The notes: generated by a model not told the origin, from the sequence alone. A stretch of 64,000 bases of DNA from Komagataeibacter nataicola (GCF_003207795.1 NZ_NIRT01000014.1:1-64000), one strand, 5' to 3'; positions 28,280 to 35,474 are shown, counted from the first letter of the stretch. Translations and numbers: made by a program.

Positions 28280-28294
28280 TGTTCAGATTGAACA
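28280..28294. promoter_or_regulatory. Palindromic operator-like site downstream of the regulator
   Basis: TGTTCAGATTGAACA: six-base arms TGTTCA/TGAACA with a 3-base centre, nine bases after the regulator stop. Nearly the same site lies at 27198-27212. Confidence 0.55.
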
Positions 28295-28687
28295 GGGGTA
28301 GGGGCCGCTTACTGTGCGGACCCTTTGGTTTATCTCTGCGGCCCAAACCGTACGCGAGTTACACAGGTCAGGTCATGCGTCAGGGTTATTATCGGCACGA
28401 CAGAAAAGACACATCCAACGCGCATTGCGCGAGATGAGGCTGACGCGGGAGACTGGTCTACTTTCGTCTACTTTAGACGCGCATTCGCGCGAGGCCGTAG
28501 CGACGAATTTCGTCGGCACAAACCGAACGAGCCGAACACGTCCTACGCGCAATGCGCGCGAACGGGAATTAGCTGGATGGTCGGAGGTTTCCGCACCAAG
28601 TGCGCGCGCGAGGCCTGAATATCTGGTTTTGTCAGGTTTTCATGACTTAATATTATCCGTGCGCGCGCGTGCGCGAGGCTGCCCCAC

Positions 28688-28966
28688 CTACTTAGGGGGT
28701 GCAGCGTCCTTGTGGCCCAATAGCCGGTCCACGGCCTGCTGGTCCTTCTGGATCATTGACAGCAAGGTGCGGGCTGCTGGATCAGGCTTCCGGCGTCCCT
28801 GCTCCCAGTCGGCCATGGCAGAAGCGGTAAAGCCATACCGCCTGGCAAATGCGGCCTGTGACATTGGGCAGTAGCGGCTTTGTGGATTTCGTGCGCCTCG
28901 CCTGATGCTGAATACGTCCACCACCTCCGGCGGCGTCCATTCGGATATGGGTTTGATACCTGTCAT
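28688..28966 (-). CDS. XRE-family helix-turn-helix regulator (antitoxin-like)
   Basis: 92 residues. A Cro/C1-type helix-turn-helix spans about 34-75: MSQAAFARRYGFTASAMADW, EQGRRKPDPAARTLLSMIQ. The pattern matches HigA/NadS-type antitoxins and small phage repressors. No toxin-like gene lies beside it, so it is either a solitary repressor or an orphaned antitoxin. ATG 28966 is the start; a 38-bp hairpin (28982-29019) lies just upstream and could be its operator. The Shine-Dalgarno is weak. Confidence 0.75.
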   Translation of the reverse strand: MTGIKPISEWTPPEVVDVFSIRRGARNPQSRYCPMSQAAFARRYGFTASAMADWEQGRRKPDPAARTLLSMIQKDQQAVDRLLGHKDAAPPK

Positions 28967-28981
28967 GCCGCATCATATTGC

Positions 28982-29019
28982 GGGCTGAACTACCCCGGCA
29001 ATGCCGGGATTAACAGCCC
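28982..29019. promoter_or_regulatory. Nested palindrome upstream of the XRE gene
   Basis: Outer arms GGGCTG (28982-28987) and CAGCCC (29014-29019); inner arms CCCGGC and GCCGGG around AAT. It starts 15 bases upstream of the XRE start. Candidate operator or attenuator. Confidence 0.5.
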
Positions 29020-29166
29020 AGTACGCGCGCGCACGCGAGGGACTGTGTTATTTTTGGCTGTATTCCGCCATTCCTGCGCAAAGTGCCTGTTAGCAAATGT
29101 TAGCATTGATGGGCTGGAATCCGTCACTCGGGAAATACCCCGACTGGAGGCATGAAGCGGAGAATA

Positions 29167-29237
29167 TGATACACGTCGAACAGGTCAACGCGCTTGTTAG
29201 AGCACGGGCGTGATACACATGGGACAGGTCCACGCGC
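29167..29237. repeat. 27-bp direct repeat pair
   Basis: 29167-29193 and 29211-29237 share TGATACAC, then ACAGGTC and ACGCGC, differing at four positions. The start-to-start distance is 44 bp. Confidence 0.55.
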
Positions 29238-29423
29238 GCGCAATAGTGCAGCAGGGCCATGACCCGCTTCGCTACGAGATACGCGCGCGCATGCGCGAGA
29301 GAATGCGGCAGGCTGCGTTTGATTTTTTTTCAAACGGAAATCAAAGCAGTTCCCATCAACCTGCTCCAATGCGTCTCAACACCTGAAGCCATTGAGTGCG
29401 AAGCGCGAGTAAAGCCGTGACCA

Positions 29424-29583
29424 TAGGTAGGGTCACACATCTTGCCGATCCATTTTCTGTCTTGTTCGGCCTCAAATGGCCCGACTTGGCCCTAAGCCAA
29501 GAAACAGCTTGTCCGGGCCGTTTAGGGCCAGCTCGGGCCGAGTTGGAACAAATCTGGGCTGGCAAGATGTGTGTGCCTACGTA
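29424..29583. repeat. 160-bp imperfect inverted repeat, MITE-like
   Basis: The 23-base ends (29424-29446 and 29561-29583) match in inverted orientation at 20 of 23 positions, including a perfect 13-mer CACACATCTTGCC/GGCAAGATGTGTG. Interior CGGCC and TGGCCC blocks also pair in register. No coding capacity. Confidence 0.55.
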
Positions 29584-29768
29584 GGCACCGGCCTGACTTG
29601 CATTGCATGCTCGACGTTGACGCGGGTGATCTGCTGGTGTGCCGCAATGCTCCAAAGACCCCTGGAAGGGGATGGTGCCGACACAGATGGCCGCCACAGC
29701 CTGTCAGGGACGTGCTCAGGCGTGTGTAACGGAATAATCGTCTCCTGGTGACCGCATTGAGCGTTTGA

Positions 29769-29921
29769 GGCTTTCTGCGTACCTTTGTGGACGGCAGAGA
29801 AAACGACTATCCCCGAGAGATGGCTCTGGAGCACGCTATCGGGGATAAGGTTGAGGCCGCGTATCGGAGGGGTGATCTATTCGATAAGCGGCGAGAAATG
29901 ATGAGAGACTGGGGACGTTAG
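29769..29921 (+). pseudogene. C-terminal remnant of a second tyrosine integrase
   Basis: The open stretch ends with NDYPREMALEHAIG, DKVEAAYRRGDLFDKRREM and a stop, closely matching the last residues of the integrase at 24958 (MALAHAVGNKVEAAYRRGDL). It retains the final His and the catalytic Tyr but nothing upstream of the stop at 29766. A separate, decayed integrase, so an earlier element probably occupied this place. Confidence 0.8.
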
Positions 29922-30275
29922 ACCTGAATAAATCCTTTTATGTCTCTTTGGATGCATGCAGTAAATTTCCCGCCGGTATTATCTTCCCAAGTTCCTTTTT
30001 CTAAACCACGTTCTCCTTTTATTTTTTTTCATCCAAGGAATTTCATTGGAGATGCAAGGGTCATCTTAGCCATAAGATAAGCATCTCTTTTTCTATACTT
30101 ATGAATTTTTTTCATTTTACACTCACACTCGTTAAAAAATTGAAAATAGCCACAGAGCCTACCGATAACGTCACAAAGTCGTAGTGGCCCGCTGCGTGTC
30201 CGGGGGACTTTTGCCTTCTGACTTCCGTGACCGTTCCAGTGTCGTCGGGGATGGCATACGGCGGTACGTCCTTTG
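29922..30275. other. Gap after the integrase remnant
   Basis: AT-rich from about 29935 to 30150, GC-richer after that. No credible gene seen; short frames antisense to the lipoprotein are not convincing. Confidence 0.4.
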
Positions 30276-30473
30276 TCACCACGGCCGTCGAGATGCCTCG
30301 CATCGCGCCTGTAGCCGTTTCATCGCGTCCGGCGGCATGGGCGCAGTCATCATGGCCCGGTAGTTCATGCACTCAGGTGTATCGTGCTGCCTATGTGGGG
30401 GATGCTGTGTGCAGCCCGCCAGCGTGAGACCAAGCATGGCTGTAAGGCACCACCTCTTGAGCCTTTGCATCAC
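30276..30473 (-). CDS. Small predicted lipoprotein
   Basis: 65 residues. RLKRWCLTAMLGLTLAGCTQ is a lipoprotein signal with lipobox LAGC, cleaved before Cys 21. The mature part is about 45 residues with two more Cys, ending PPDAMKRLQARCEASRRPW. Phage and satellite genomes often carry such peptides (Rz1-like or entry exclusion), but no specific family could be assigned. It points the same way as the small membrane protein and nuclease upstream. Confidence 0.5.
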   Translation of the reverse strand: MMQRLKRWCLTAMLGLTLAGCTQHPPHRQHDTPECMNYRAMMTAPMPPDAMKRLQARCEASRRPW

Positions 30474-30521
30474 GCTTGTTCCTTCTTCAATCGCACCCCC
30501 ACCGCCATTCTCGGCAGGGTA

Positions 30522-30779
30522 TTAATGGAATGCTCCAAGCAGCACTGCCACAATAAACCCGATGACCACCCACCCTAGAAAGCCATTCCACAGTTTGTTT
30601 TTCTGGTAATAGACTCGGTTGTAGGCGGCTTTCCTTGGATTGGTCAGCCACCCCCAACCGCGCGGGGCCTTAAGGCCAAGATTGTGCCTTATATAGCGTT
30701 TGTAGGAGGTCCTTGCCGCAATCTTCTTTCTCAGGCTGGGAATCCTTGGCCCAAAGCCCATTCCTCTTTTACGTGCCAT
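30522..30779 (-). CDS. Small basic protein with C-terminal membrane helix
   Basis: 85 residues. The first 60 are strongly basic (MARKRGMGFGPRIPSLRKKI...) and the last 20 (NGFLGWVVIGFIVAVLLGAF) form one membrane span. Predicted topology: tail-anchored with a basic cytosolic domain. No family recognised. It lies between the nuclease gene and the small lipoprotein on the same strand, so the three may form one cargo unit. Confidence 0.5.
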   Translation of the reverse strand: MARKRGMGFGPRIPSLRKKIAARTSYKRYIRHNLGLKAPRGWGWLTNPRKAAYNRVYYQKNKLWNGFLGWVVIGFIVAVLLGAFH

Positions 30780-30809
30780 CGCAGGAATGCCGTCCTGAGT
30801 TCGACAGCA

Positions 30810-31952
30810 CTACGCATCAACCTTGGATCGCTTTCCTTTTGCACCCATGGCTTCAACGCGGGCTTTAAACACACTGAGAAGCTGATCGTCTATGCCGCCC
30901 AGTTCATCTGATTCAAACTCACCCCCAAATTCTTCACCGAAGTCGAACGTATATTTGATACCCTTATCCTCATAAAAATCGAACAGACGTCCAGCCCGCT
31001 CCTTTCGGTAGAATACTACAAATTTTCCTTTGTAATCTTTATATTCAATACTGGTTATAGCATCGAATAATTCGTCACTATCCGCCAAGAACGCGAGCCG
31101 CCGTTTGGCATACTCATAAACTTCCAACTCGGTTTCTGTCGTGATGATACCATCTGCGGGTTTTGCATCGGGATCTACCTTCGGGACATCGGCAACCAGA
31201 ACCGGCTTGTCAGCTTCCTTGTCCTTTACCGGGAGGTCTAGTCTCTGGAGAATGCGAAGGTTCACGAACTCAGCGAAGGCGCTTTTTGTCAGGTCCATAT
31301 ACTCGGCGACTGCCTTGGCGCGAATATGCTTGAGGCCAATATTTTGCAGCAAAAGGCGCACAAACGCCTCACTGGGTGATGCTGCAAGATCCTCGATCTG
31401 CTGAACGAGATTTTGGAAAACCAGCTTGCGTTTGGCTTCTGCCCCAATATTTTCAGGGTCGAAGTTGGACTTTTGAAGACTTTTCAACCCGTCGACAACG
31501 GAGTCCTCAATCTTCCCTTTTGCAATCTCCCGAAGGTCAAATGATAGAAAGGCGGTCGGGTCCATCATATTTGGCTCATCTGAGTCTGCATAGAACTCAT
31601 AAACTAGGCCATCAGTGATAACGCCCATTTTTACTGTGTGGGCTGCATTAAAATATGACTTTAACTGTCCTCGGTCATCTTTCAATGGCGCACCTAGTGC
31701 CTTACACTCGATTGCAATTACCGGCTGTCCTTCACGAAGGACAGCATAGTCCACTCTATTTTTGTATTTTTCTGAAAAATCTGCGTGATGTTCCGGGCAC
31801 ACTTCGTCCGGATTCATGATGTCATATCCCAAGAACTGCAAAAATGGCAGAACAAGGAACATTTTTGTGGCTTCTTCATTGCTGCAACGCGGAGCAAGGC
31901 CAACCATGCGTTCTGAAAATGCTTTAAACTTTTGTCGAAAATCGTCTGACAT
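30810..31952 (-). CDS. Solitary HsdR N-terminal-type (PD-(D/E)xK) nuclease, candidate defence gene
   Basis: 380 residues. The N-terminal 140 residues match the type I restriction R-subunit nuclease domain as found in stand-alone proteins: NRVDYAVLREGQPVIAIECK gives the D and E-x-K of the PD-(D/E)xK site (about residues 68-85), then QLKSYFNAAHTVKMGVITDG. The SF2 helicase domains of true HsdR are absent. The middle is helical and the C-terminus (about 290-350) is a separate alpha/beta part. No methylase or specificity gene is adjacent. It is AT-richer than the surrounding element. Probable role: anti-phage or anti-plasmid nuclease cargo; alternatively DNA processing for the element. Confidence 0.7.
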   Translation of the reverse strand: MSDDFRQKFKAFSERMVGLAPRCSNEEATKMFLVLPFLQFLGYDIMNPDEVCPEHHADFSEKYKNRVDYAVLREGQPVIAIECKALGAPLKDDRGQLKSYFNAAHTVKMGVITDGLVYEFYADSDEPNMMDPTAFLSFDLREIAKGKIEDSVVDGLKSLQKSNFDPENIGAEAKRKLVFQNLVQQIEDLAASPSEAFVRLLLQNIGLKHIRAKAVAEYMDLTKSAFAEFVNLRILQRLDLPVKDKEADKPVLVADVPKVDPDAKPADGIITTETELEVYEYAKRRLAFLADSDELFDAITSIEYKDYKGKFVVFYRKERAGRLFDFYEDKGIKYTFDFGEEFGGEFESDELGGIDDQLLSVFKARVEAMGAKGKRSKVDA

Positions 31953-32088
31953 ATTCGTCTCTCTTAGAAATTTTCTAAAAGTTACGAATTAAGGCAATTC
32001 TATGAAAATCTTTTCAGAAAATTACAGATATACGGTTTCTGAATAATATTCCCACACGCATTGAATCAAACGGAAAACTTGTTCGATT

Positions 32089-32280
32089 TTACTCTTTATC
32101 TGCCTCAAGTCCCTTCGCAATTAGGCGGCGGATGGCTTCTGCACGGGTGATGCCGTGACTGGCTGCCCATGCATCAATCAACCTCATTTCTTCATCGGTG
32201 ACGCGAGCAGCTACATGAGATCGTTCGCCTGTTTTAGGCCGACCTCTGTTTTTTTGGTTACCAGTTATTGACGCTATCAT
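32089..32280 (-). CDS. Ribbon-helix-helix (CopG-like) regulator
   Basis: 63 residues. HVAARVTDEEMRLIDAWAAS gives the strand and first helix, and HGITRAEAIRRLIAKGL the second helix of a ribbon-helix-helix fold. A basic N-terminus (NQKNRGRPKTGER) could reach the DNA minor groove. It ends 137 bases before the nuclease start on the same strand. TTGGTTACCA occurs at 32254-32263, inside its first codons, and again at 32286-32296; these may be its operators. Confidence 0.6.
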   Translation of the reverse strand: MIASITGNQKNRGRPKTGERSHVAARVTDEEMRLIDAWAASHGITRAEAIRRLIAKGLEADKE

Positions 32281-32302
32281 TTTTATTGGTTACCAAAAAA
32301 GC

Positions 32303-32336
32303 AGGCCGGAAGGAAGCGGCAACTTCCAACCGGCCT
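32303..32336. terminator. Strong stem-loop between divergent units
   Basis: AGGCCGG (32303-32309) pairs with CCGGCCT (32330-32336) and GGAAG (32312-32316) with CTTCC (32323-32327). Lies between the RHH gene and the tiny-gene operon. It may insulate the two; no long T-run. Confidence 0.4.
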
Positions 32337-32364
32337 TAACCACAACCGAACCGGAGTTTCGGCA

Positions 32365-32616
32365 ATGGCTAATCGTGCCTATAGCACGCCCAGACACACA
32401 TGGGCATGCTCCCGGCTGGGTACAAGCGTACTCGGCTCCCTTTTTCCCAAAACCGGGAAAGACCCCTTACTAACATCCGAGCATCTGGCGGCCGGGCTGA
32501 TCTTCCCCGCGCTGCTTCTGCTCGCCCTGGCCGGGTTCGCCCAACCGGAGGTTCTGCGGCACGGTGCCGCGAAACCCCACCCCACAGTGATCGCGCTGGC
32601 GGAGGTGGCCCGATGA
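32365..32616 (+). CDS. Small predicted membrane protein, first gene of the tiny-gene operon
   Basis: 83 residues with one hydrophobic segment (AAGLIFPALLLLALAGFAQ, about 42-60). GGAG lies 8 bases before ATG 32365. Its stop overlaps the next start (ATGA). No family recognised. Confidence 0.45.
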   Translation: MANRAYSTPRHTWACSRLGTSVLGSLFPKTGKDPLLTSEHLAAGLIFPALLLLALAGFAQPEVLRHGAAKPHPTVIALAEVAR

Positions 32617-32810
32617 GCGAGACACCACAGAACCGCGTGCATGCTGTTGTGTGCGATTTGCGCGCTCTGTCCGAGATACTGGACGCCCTTATCACCGCCT
32701 CGGAGCCAGTTCCGTTGGAATGGATGCACAAATGGGTAAAGCGCCTCCACACCGAACTGGATGTGGCATGGCTGGCCCTTCCCGATGAGCGCCGGGAGAG
32801 AGCCAAATGA
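32613..32810 (+). CDS. Small hypothetical protein, operon gene 2
   Basis: 65 residues from ATG 32613, mostly helical and acidic (CDLRALSEILDALITASEPV, then MHKWVKRLHTELDVAWLALP). It overlaps its neighbours by 4 bases on both sides. The longer frame upstream is a shadow of gene 1. Function unknown. Confidence 0.6.
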   Translation: MSETPQNRVHAVVCDLRALSEILDALITASEPVPLEWMHKWVKRLHTELDVAWLALPDERRERAK

Positions 32811-33067
32811 ACAGTCCCATCCGCAAGGCCACCATGGCTGCTCTTGCCGCTGATCGCCGGTGCTGGAAGGAACCCGCCACCATCGACGCGGAAACACAGA
32901 TGCGGCGTTTTGGCGCGGCCTACCGCAAGGTCATCCGCACGCCCGTCCGAACTCTTTCCGATCTACAGGACAAAGCCCGGCTGGTGATGCTGTGTAATCC
33001 GAAGCCCGACACCATAGAGGGCAGCCTTGCCCGTGACATTCTGGCGCTGAAAGGGGGCGCGAAATGA
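32807..33067 (+). CDS. Small hypothetical protein, operon gene 3
   Basis: 86 residues, helical and basic (FGAAYRKVIRTPVRTLSDLQ). ATGA overlaps at both ends show translational coupling. No family recognised. Confidence 0.6.
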   Translation: MNSPIRKATMAALAADRRCWKEPATIDAETQMRRFGAAYRKVIRTPVRTLSDLQDKARLVMLCNPKPDTIEGSLARDILALKGGAK

Positions 33068-33309
33068 GCAAGAACGATTTCAGCACGGCTATCTACGCCC
33101 TCGGCTGGCAGGAGCGATCCCTGAGCAACGTAAGCAATGTGCTGCGTGCGCTTGCGCACGATATGGAGATTACGGAAGTCCCGAACGACAGTAACAGAGA
33201 CCACTGGATGGATGTGGCTCACTGGCTGTCCGACTACACCAAAAAGATGCAGGCGAATGCCAGCGCGGACATTAACGCTGCCAAAAATGGCGGGGTGTAC
33301 CCGAAATGA
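33064..33309 (+). CDS. Small hypothetical protein, operon gene 4
   Basis: 81 residues, soluble and helical (SNVSNVLRALAHDMEITEVP, WMDVAHWLSDYTKKMQ). It starts in the stop of gene 3 and ends in the start of gene 5. Function unknown. Confidence 0.6.
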   Translation: MSKNDFSTAIYALGWQERSLSNVSNVLRALAHDMEITEVPNDSNRDHWMDVAHWLSDYTKKMQANASADINAAKNGGVYPK

Positions 33310-33533
33310 GCGACCTTCTACAAATCGACATCAAGCAGGTCAGGGCAGCCCAGAACGCTAGCCATTATCTCGCACGTCTCGCCATCCTCATGCGCTGGGC
33401 CGGAGAGGGGATGACAGCTACCGCCAGCCGGTCGGGCCTGACCCCGGCACAGGCGCAATCCTTTGGGCTGGCTATCACGTGGGCTGCTGACGAAATCGAG
33501 CGGCAATGCATCACCATTGATGAGGCGATTTGA
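33306..33533 (+). CDS. Small hypothetical protein, operon gene 5
   Basis: 75 residues, helical (ASHYLARLAILMRWAGEGM; LAITWAADEIERQCITIDEA). Composition resembles genes 2 and 4, hinting at a related family within the operon. Function unknown. Confidence 0.6.
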   Translation: MSDLLQIDIKQVRAAQNASHYLARLAILMRWAGEGMTATASRSGLTPAQAQSFGLAITWAADEIERQCITIDEAI

Positions 33534-33534
33534 G

Positions 33535-33657
33535 ATGAAACGCTTCCTCATCAACGCCGCCCTATTCTTCCTTATCCCCCTTACCGGCATCGCCGTCCGT
33601 ATCAGTGGCGCGATGCTTCGGCTGTCAAACCACATGTGGCAGGAGGTGAAGCCATGA
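33535..33657 (+). CDS. 40-residue membrane peptide, operon gene 6
   Basis: MKRFLINAALFFLIPLTGIA is a single hydrophobic span followed by a short tail (VRISGAMLRLSNHMWQEVKP). It starts one base after gene 5 ends and overlaps gene 7. Too short to assign; small holins, inhibitors or signal peptides of larger lost proteins are all possible. Confidence 0.5.
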   Translation: MKRFLINAALFFLIPLTGIAVRISGAMLRLSNHMWQEVKP

Positions 33658-33950
33658 CGTCGGATGAAGCATACGCCACGCTGTTTGGAGAACCTGACCC
33701 GATCCGGCGCGGGAAGCGATGGGCCGAGACCGTGTGGGGCGTGAATGGCCTGCCGTTACGGGAGGCGCAAAGGCTGGTGCAGGCGGAAGCCGAGGCCATG
33801 CGCAACAGGCTGAAAGACGCTCCATGCGCCAGATTTGAGCATGAAGGTATCCCGTTGGTGGATCGGCATGTGGGCTATTTCACCGTGGCGGCCAAAGCGC
33901 GTCTGTATGACCTCTATATGGCTCACCAGCATCACAGGGGGCACGCATGA
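33654..33950 (+). CDS. Small hypothetical protein, operon gene 7
   Basis: 98 residues from ATG 33654, charged and helical, with RLVQAEAEAMRNRLKDAPC and a C-terminal His-rich tail (MAHQHHRGHA). Overlaps genes 6 and 8 by 4 bases. No family recognised. Confidence 0.55.
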   Translation: MTSDEAYATLFGEPDPIRRGKRWAETVWGVNGLPLREAQRLVQAEAEAMRNRLKDAPCARFEHEGIPLVDRHVGYFTVAAKARLYDLYMAHQHHRGHA

Positions 33951-34276
33951 GCCGCCCCGCACGCATCTGGTCTGCCCGCGCCCTCCGCCGGATTGAACAC
34001 CTCCGCAAAGAGGGTCTGTCATGGCGTGAGGTAGGCGAGGCGATGGGCAGCAGTTCCGCGTCCTGCCACCGGGCATGGCGCGCGCATACCGCGCCACCCA
34101 GCCTCGCAACGCCCGATCGGCTGGCAGTCATACAGGCTGCCACTACGGAAATCAGTGTCATGGCCGGGATACTGGCCCGCATGGCGGAGGGGGACAAACA
34201 GACCGGCACTGAGTTGGCATGGCTGGCCGATGGGATCGGTCGGTATGCCCACGCCATTGAGGACTGTATTTCATGA
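33947..34276 (+). CDS. Helix-turn-helix protein, operon gene 8
   Basis: 109 residues. ALRRIEHLRKEGLSWREVGE followed by AMGSSSASCHRAWRAH is a homeodomain-like helix-turn-helix of the kind found in small phage regulators and GcrA-like proteins (about 12-48). The rest is helical. It is the last gene of the overlapping set, so it could regulate the operon. Confidence 0.65.
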   Translation: MSRPARIWSARALRRIEHLRKEGLSWREVGEAMGSSSASCHRAWRAHTAPPSLATPDRLAVIQAATTEISVMAGILARMAEGDKQTGTELAWLADGIGRYAHAIEDCIS

Positions 34277-34866
34277 GAAACGATGTAGGGCTTAACCGTG
34301 AGGTTAACCCTCCCTGCTGTTTGCCAGGCAGGGAATTGGCACTTGTGAACAAAAGCCGGATTCCCCAAGCGGTTTGTCCTCATTTCGTTCTGATGGATGC
34401 AAAGGCAGTTTCCTATGCGATCAACTACATGCCCATAAGAGGCCCATAGAAGCCCGTGCAGGGGGATCAAATATCTTTTTGTCTACCTATAGCCGTACAT
34501 TTCTAAAGCCGTTCTGTGCGGCATAGAAAGGCCTTGCGGCATTAGGTATTGGAACGGGCATGTTTTGGGGTGTATAGAGAATCAGTGGCGCGTGACTCGC
34601 TTCTTCGGGAGCGCGTCGCCAAAAGAAAAGCCGCCCGGTGCGCCAACACCGAAAGCGGCTTTTCGTTGGTAGTGTCATTGCTATCAGGACGGCGGAAAAC
34701 CGCCAATCCTGTTAGAAAAACTACAGGTTCCATTCCGTGGGTTCCTGTCGGTTTCCCTAACAGGACTTAAGTTTGGTTGACAAGGATAATCTGTGCATTT
34801 CTGCACAGGCCCTTGTGCTTCCTGACGCCCTGATAGCACCCTGAAACCCTTGGTTTGCGGTGCTTT
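34277..34866. promoter_or_regulatory. 590-bp non-coding region rich in inverted repeats
   Basis: No credible gene. Structures: CCCTGC/GCAGGG hairpin near 34310-34333; a cruciform with outer AAAAGCCGC (34626-34634) and GCGGCTTTT (34655-34663) and inner CGGTG/CACCG; GGCGGAAAACCGCC (34691-34704); TCCTGTTAG (34707-34715) with CTAACAGGA (34757-34765). It precedes the AlpA-like and primase genes, so promoter, terminator or replication-origin functions are all plausible. Confidence 0.5.
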
Positions 34867-35118
34867 ATGACCGAAGAAAACGACGACCTGATCCCTTTTG
34901 CCGATGCGATTGCGGAACTGAACAGCCAGCGTGCGACTCGGGGCGCTGGCGATAGCTTCCATGCGATGACGACGGCTTACTCCTACGCGGCAAGCGGGAT
35001 GATCCCCACAATCAAGCGGGGCCGCTTCCGCTTCGTGCGCCGGTCTGACCTGCCTGTGATTGCTGCCCGCCTGCCTGTTGGCCGGACTGGCTGCGTGACC
35101 TCCCACGCTATGGCTTGA
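34867..35118 (+). CDS. Xis/AlpA-like small DNA-binding protein
   Basis: 83 residues from ATG 34867. An N-terminal acidic segment, then DSFHAMTTAYSYAASGMIPT and KRGRFRFVRRSDLPVIAARL: helix, basic wing and recognition segment as in excisionase-type winged helices. It directly precedes a second such protein and the primase genes. A likely activator of the replication module or an excision factor; which of the two is not decidable here. Confidence 0.5.
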   Translation: MTEENDDLIPFADAIAELNSQRATRGAGDSFHAMTTAYSYAASGMIPTIKRGRFRFVRRSDLPVIAARLPVGRTGCVTSHAMA

Positions 35119-35128
35119 GGGGGTGCGC

Positions 35129-35359
35129 GTGACTGCTGGCGGCAATGAGAAGGCACCTCCGCATTACGTATCGGTGGTTGAGTGGGTGGCGCGGACGGGC
35201 ATGTCCCGCACGGAAACGTATCGCAAGTTGAATGACGGCAAGCTGATCGCAAAGAAGCTGGGACGCCGGACGGTGATTGATTTCCGGGCGGGACTGGCAT
35301 GGCTTGCGTCCCTTCCCAGCGCAACATTCATCCCAAAAAGCAACGGCCCCCGTCATTAA
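35129..35359 (+). CDS. AlpA/excisionase-like helix-turn-helix protein
   Basis: About 76 residues from GTG 35129, which has AGGGGG 6 bases upstream; an in-frame GTG at 35123 is the alternative. YVSVVEWVARTGMSRTETYR plus KLNDGKLIAKKLGRRTVIDF is a clean MerR/Xis-type winged helix. P4-like satellites encode AlpA-type proteins that control integrase or late genes. Positioned before the primase genes. Confidence 0.65.
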   Translation: MTAGGNEKAPPHYVSVVEWVARTGMSRTETYRKLNDGKLIAKKLGRRTVIDFRAGLAWLASLPSATFIPKSNGPRH

Positions 35360-35474
35360 CTGAGGGAGCCGCGCCGGTGATGTGTGCTGTTGAAGGCCAC
35401 ATACACTATACGTCACCGACGTAGGATTTCCCAGGTAAAATGACGGGCGCGCCTGAAAAGATGGCAAGCCTGAC

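Larger units (their letters stand above)
28418..29301. repeat. Cluster of alternating CG-rich short palindromes
   Basis: Eight related sites of alternating C/G built on ACGCGC...GCGCGAG: 28418-28433, 28477-28493, 28545-28562, 28601-28613, 28661-28678, 29022-29040, 29231-29241 and 29281-29301. Several end in GCGAG(R). They surround the XRE gene at 28688-28966. Otherwise the DNA between them carries no credible gene. Confidence 0.65.

Noticed and set aside
28314-28874. 186-codon frame over the CG-rich palindromes
   Set aside because: Low-complexity Arg/Ala/Ser composition produced by the repeats; overlaps the XRE gene on the other strand; no ribosome site.
28418-29301. CRISPR array
   Set aside because: The CG-rich repeats are short, unequal in length and irregularly spaced (from tens to hundreds of bases), and there are no cas genes in the window.
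29356-29834. Several frames of 60-113 codons on both strands
   Set aside because: They lie over the 160-bp inverted repeat and the integrase remnant and show no coding signature.
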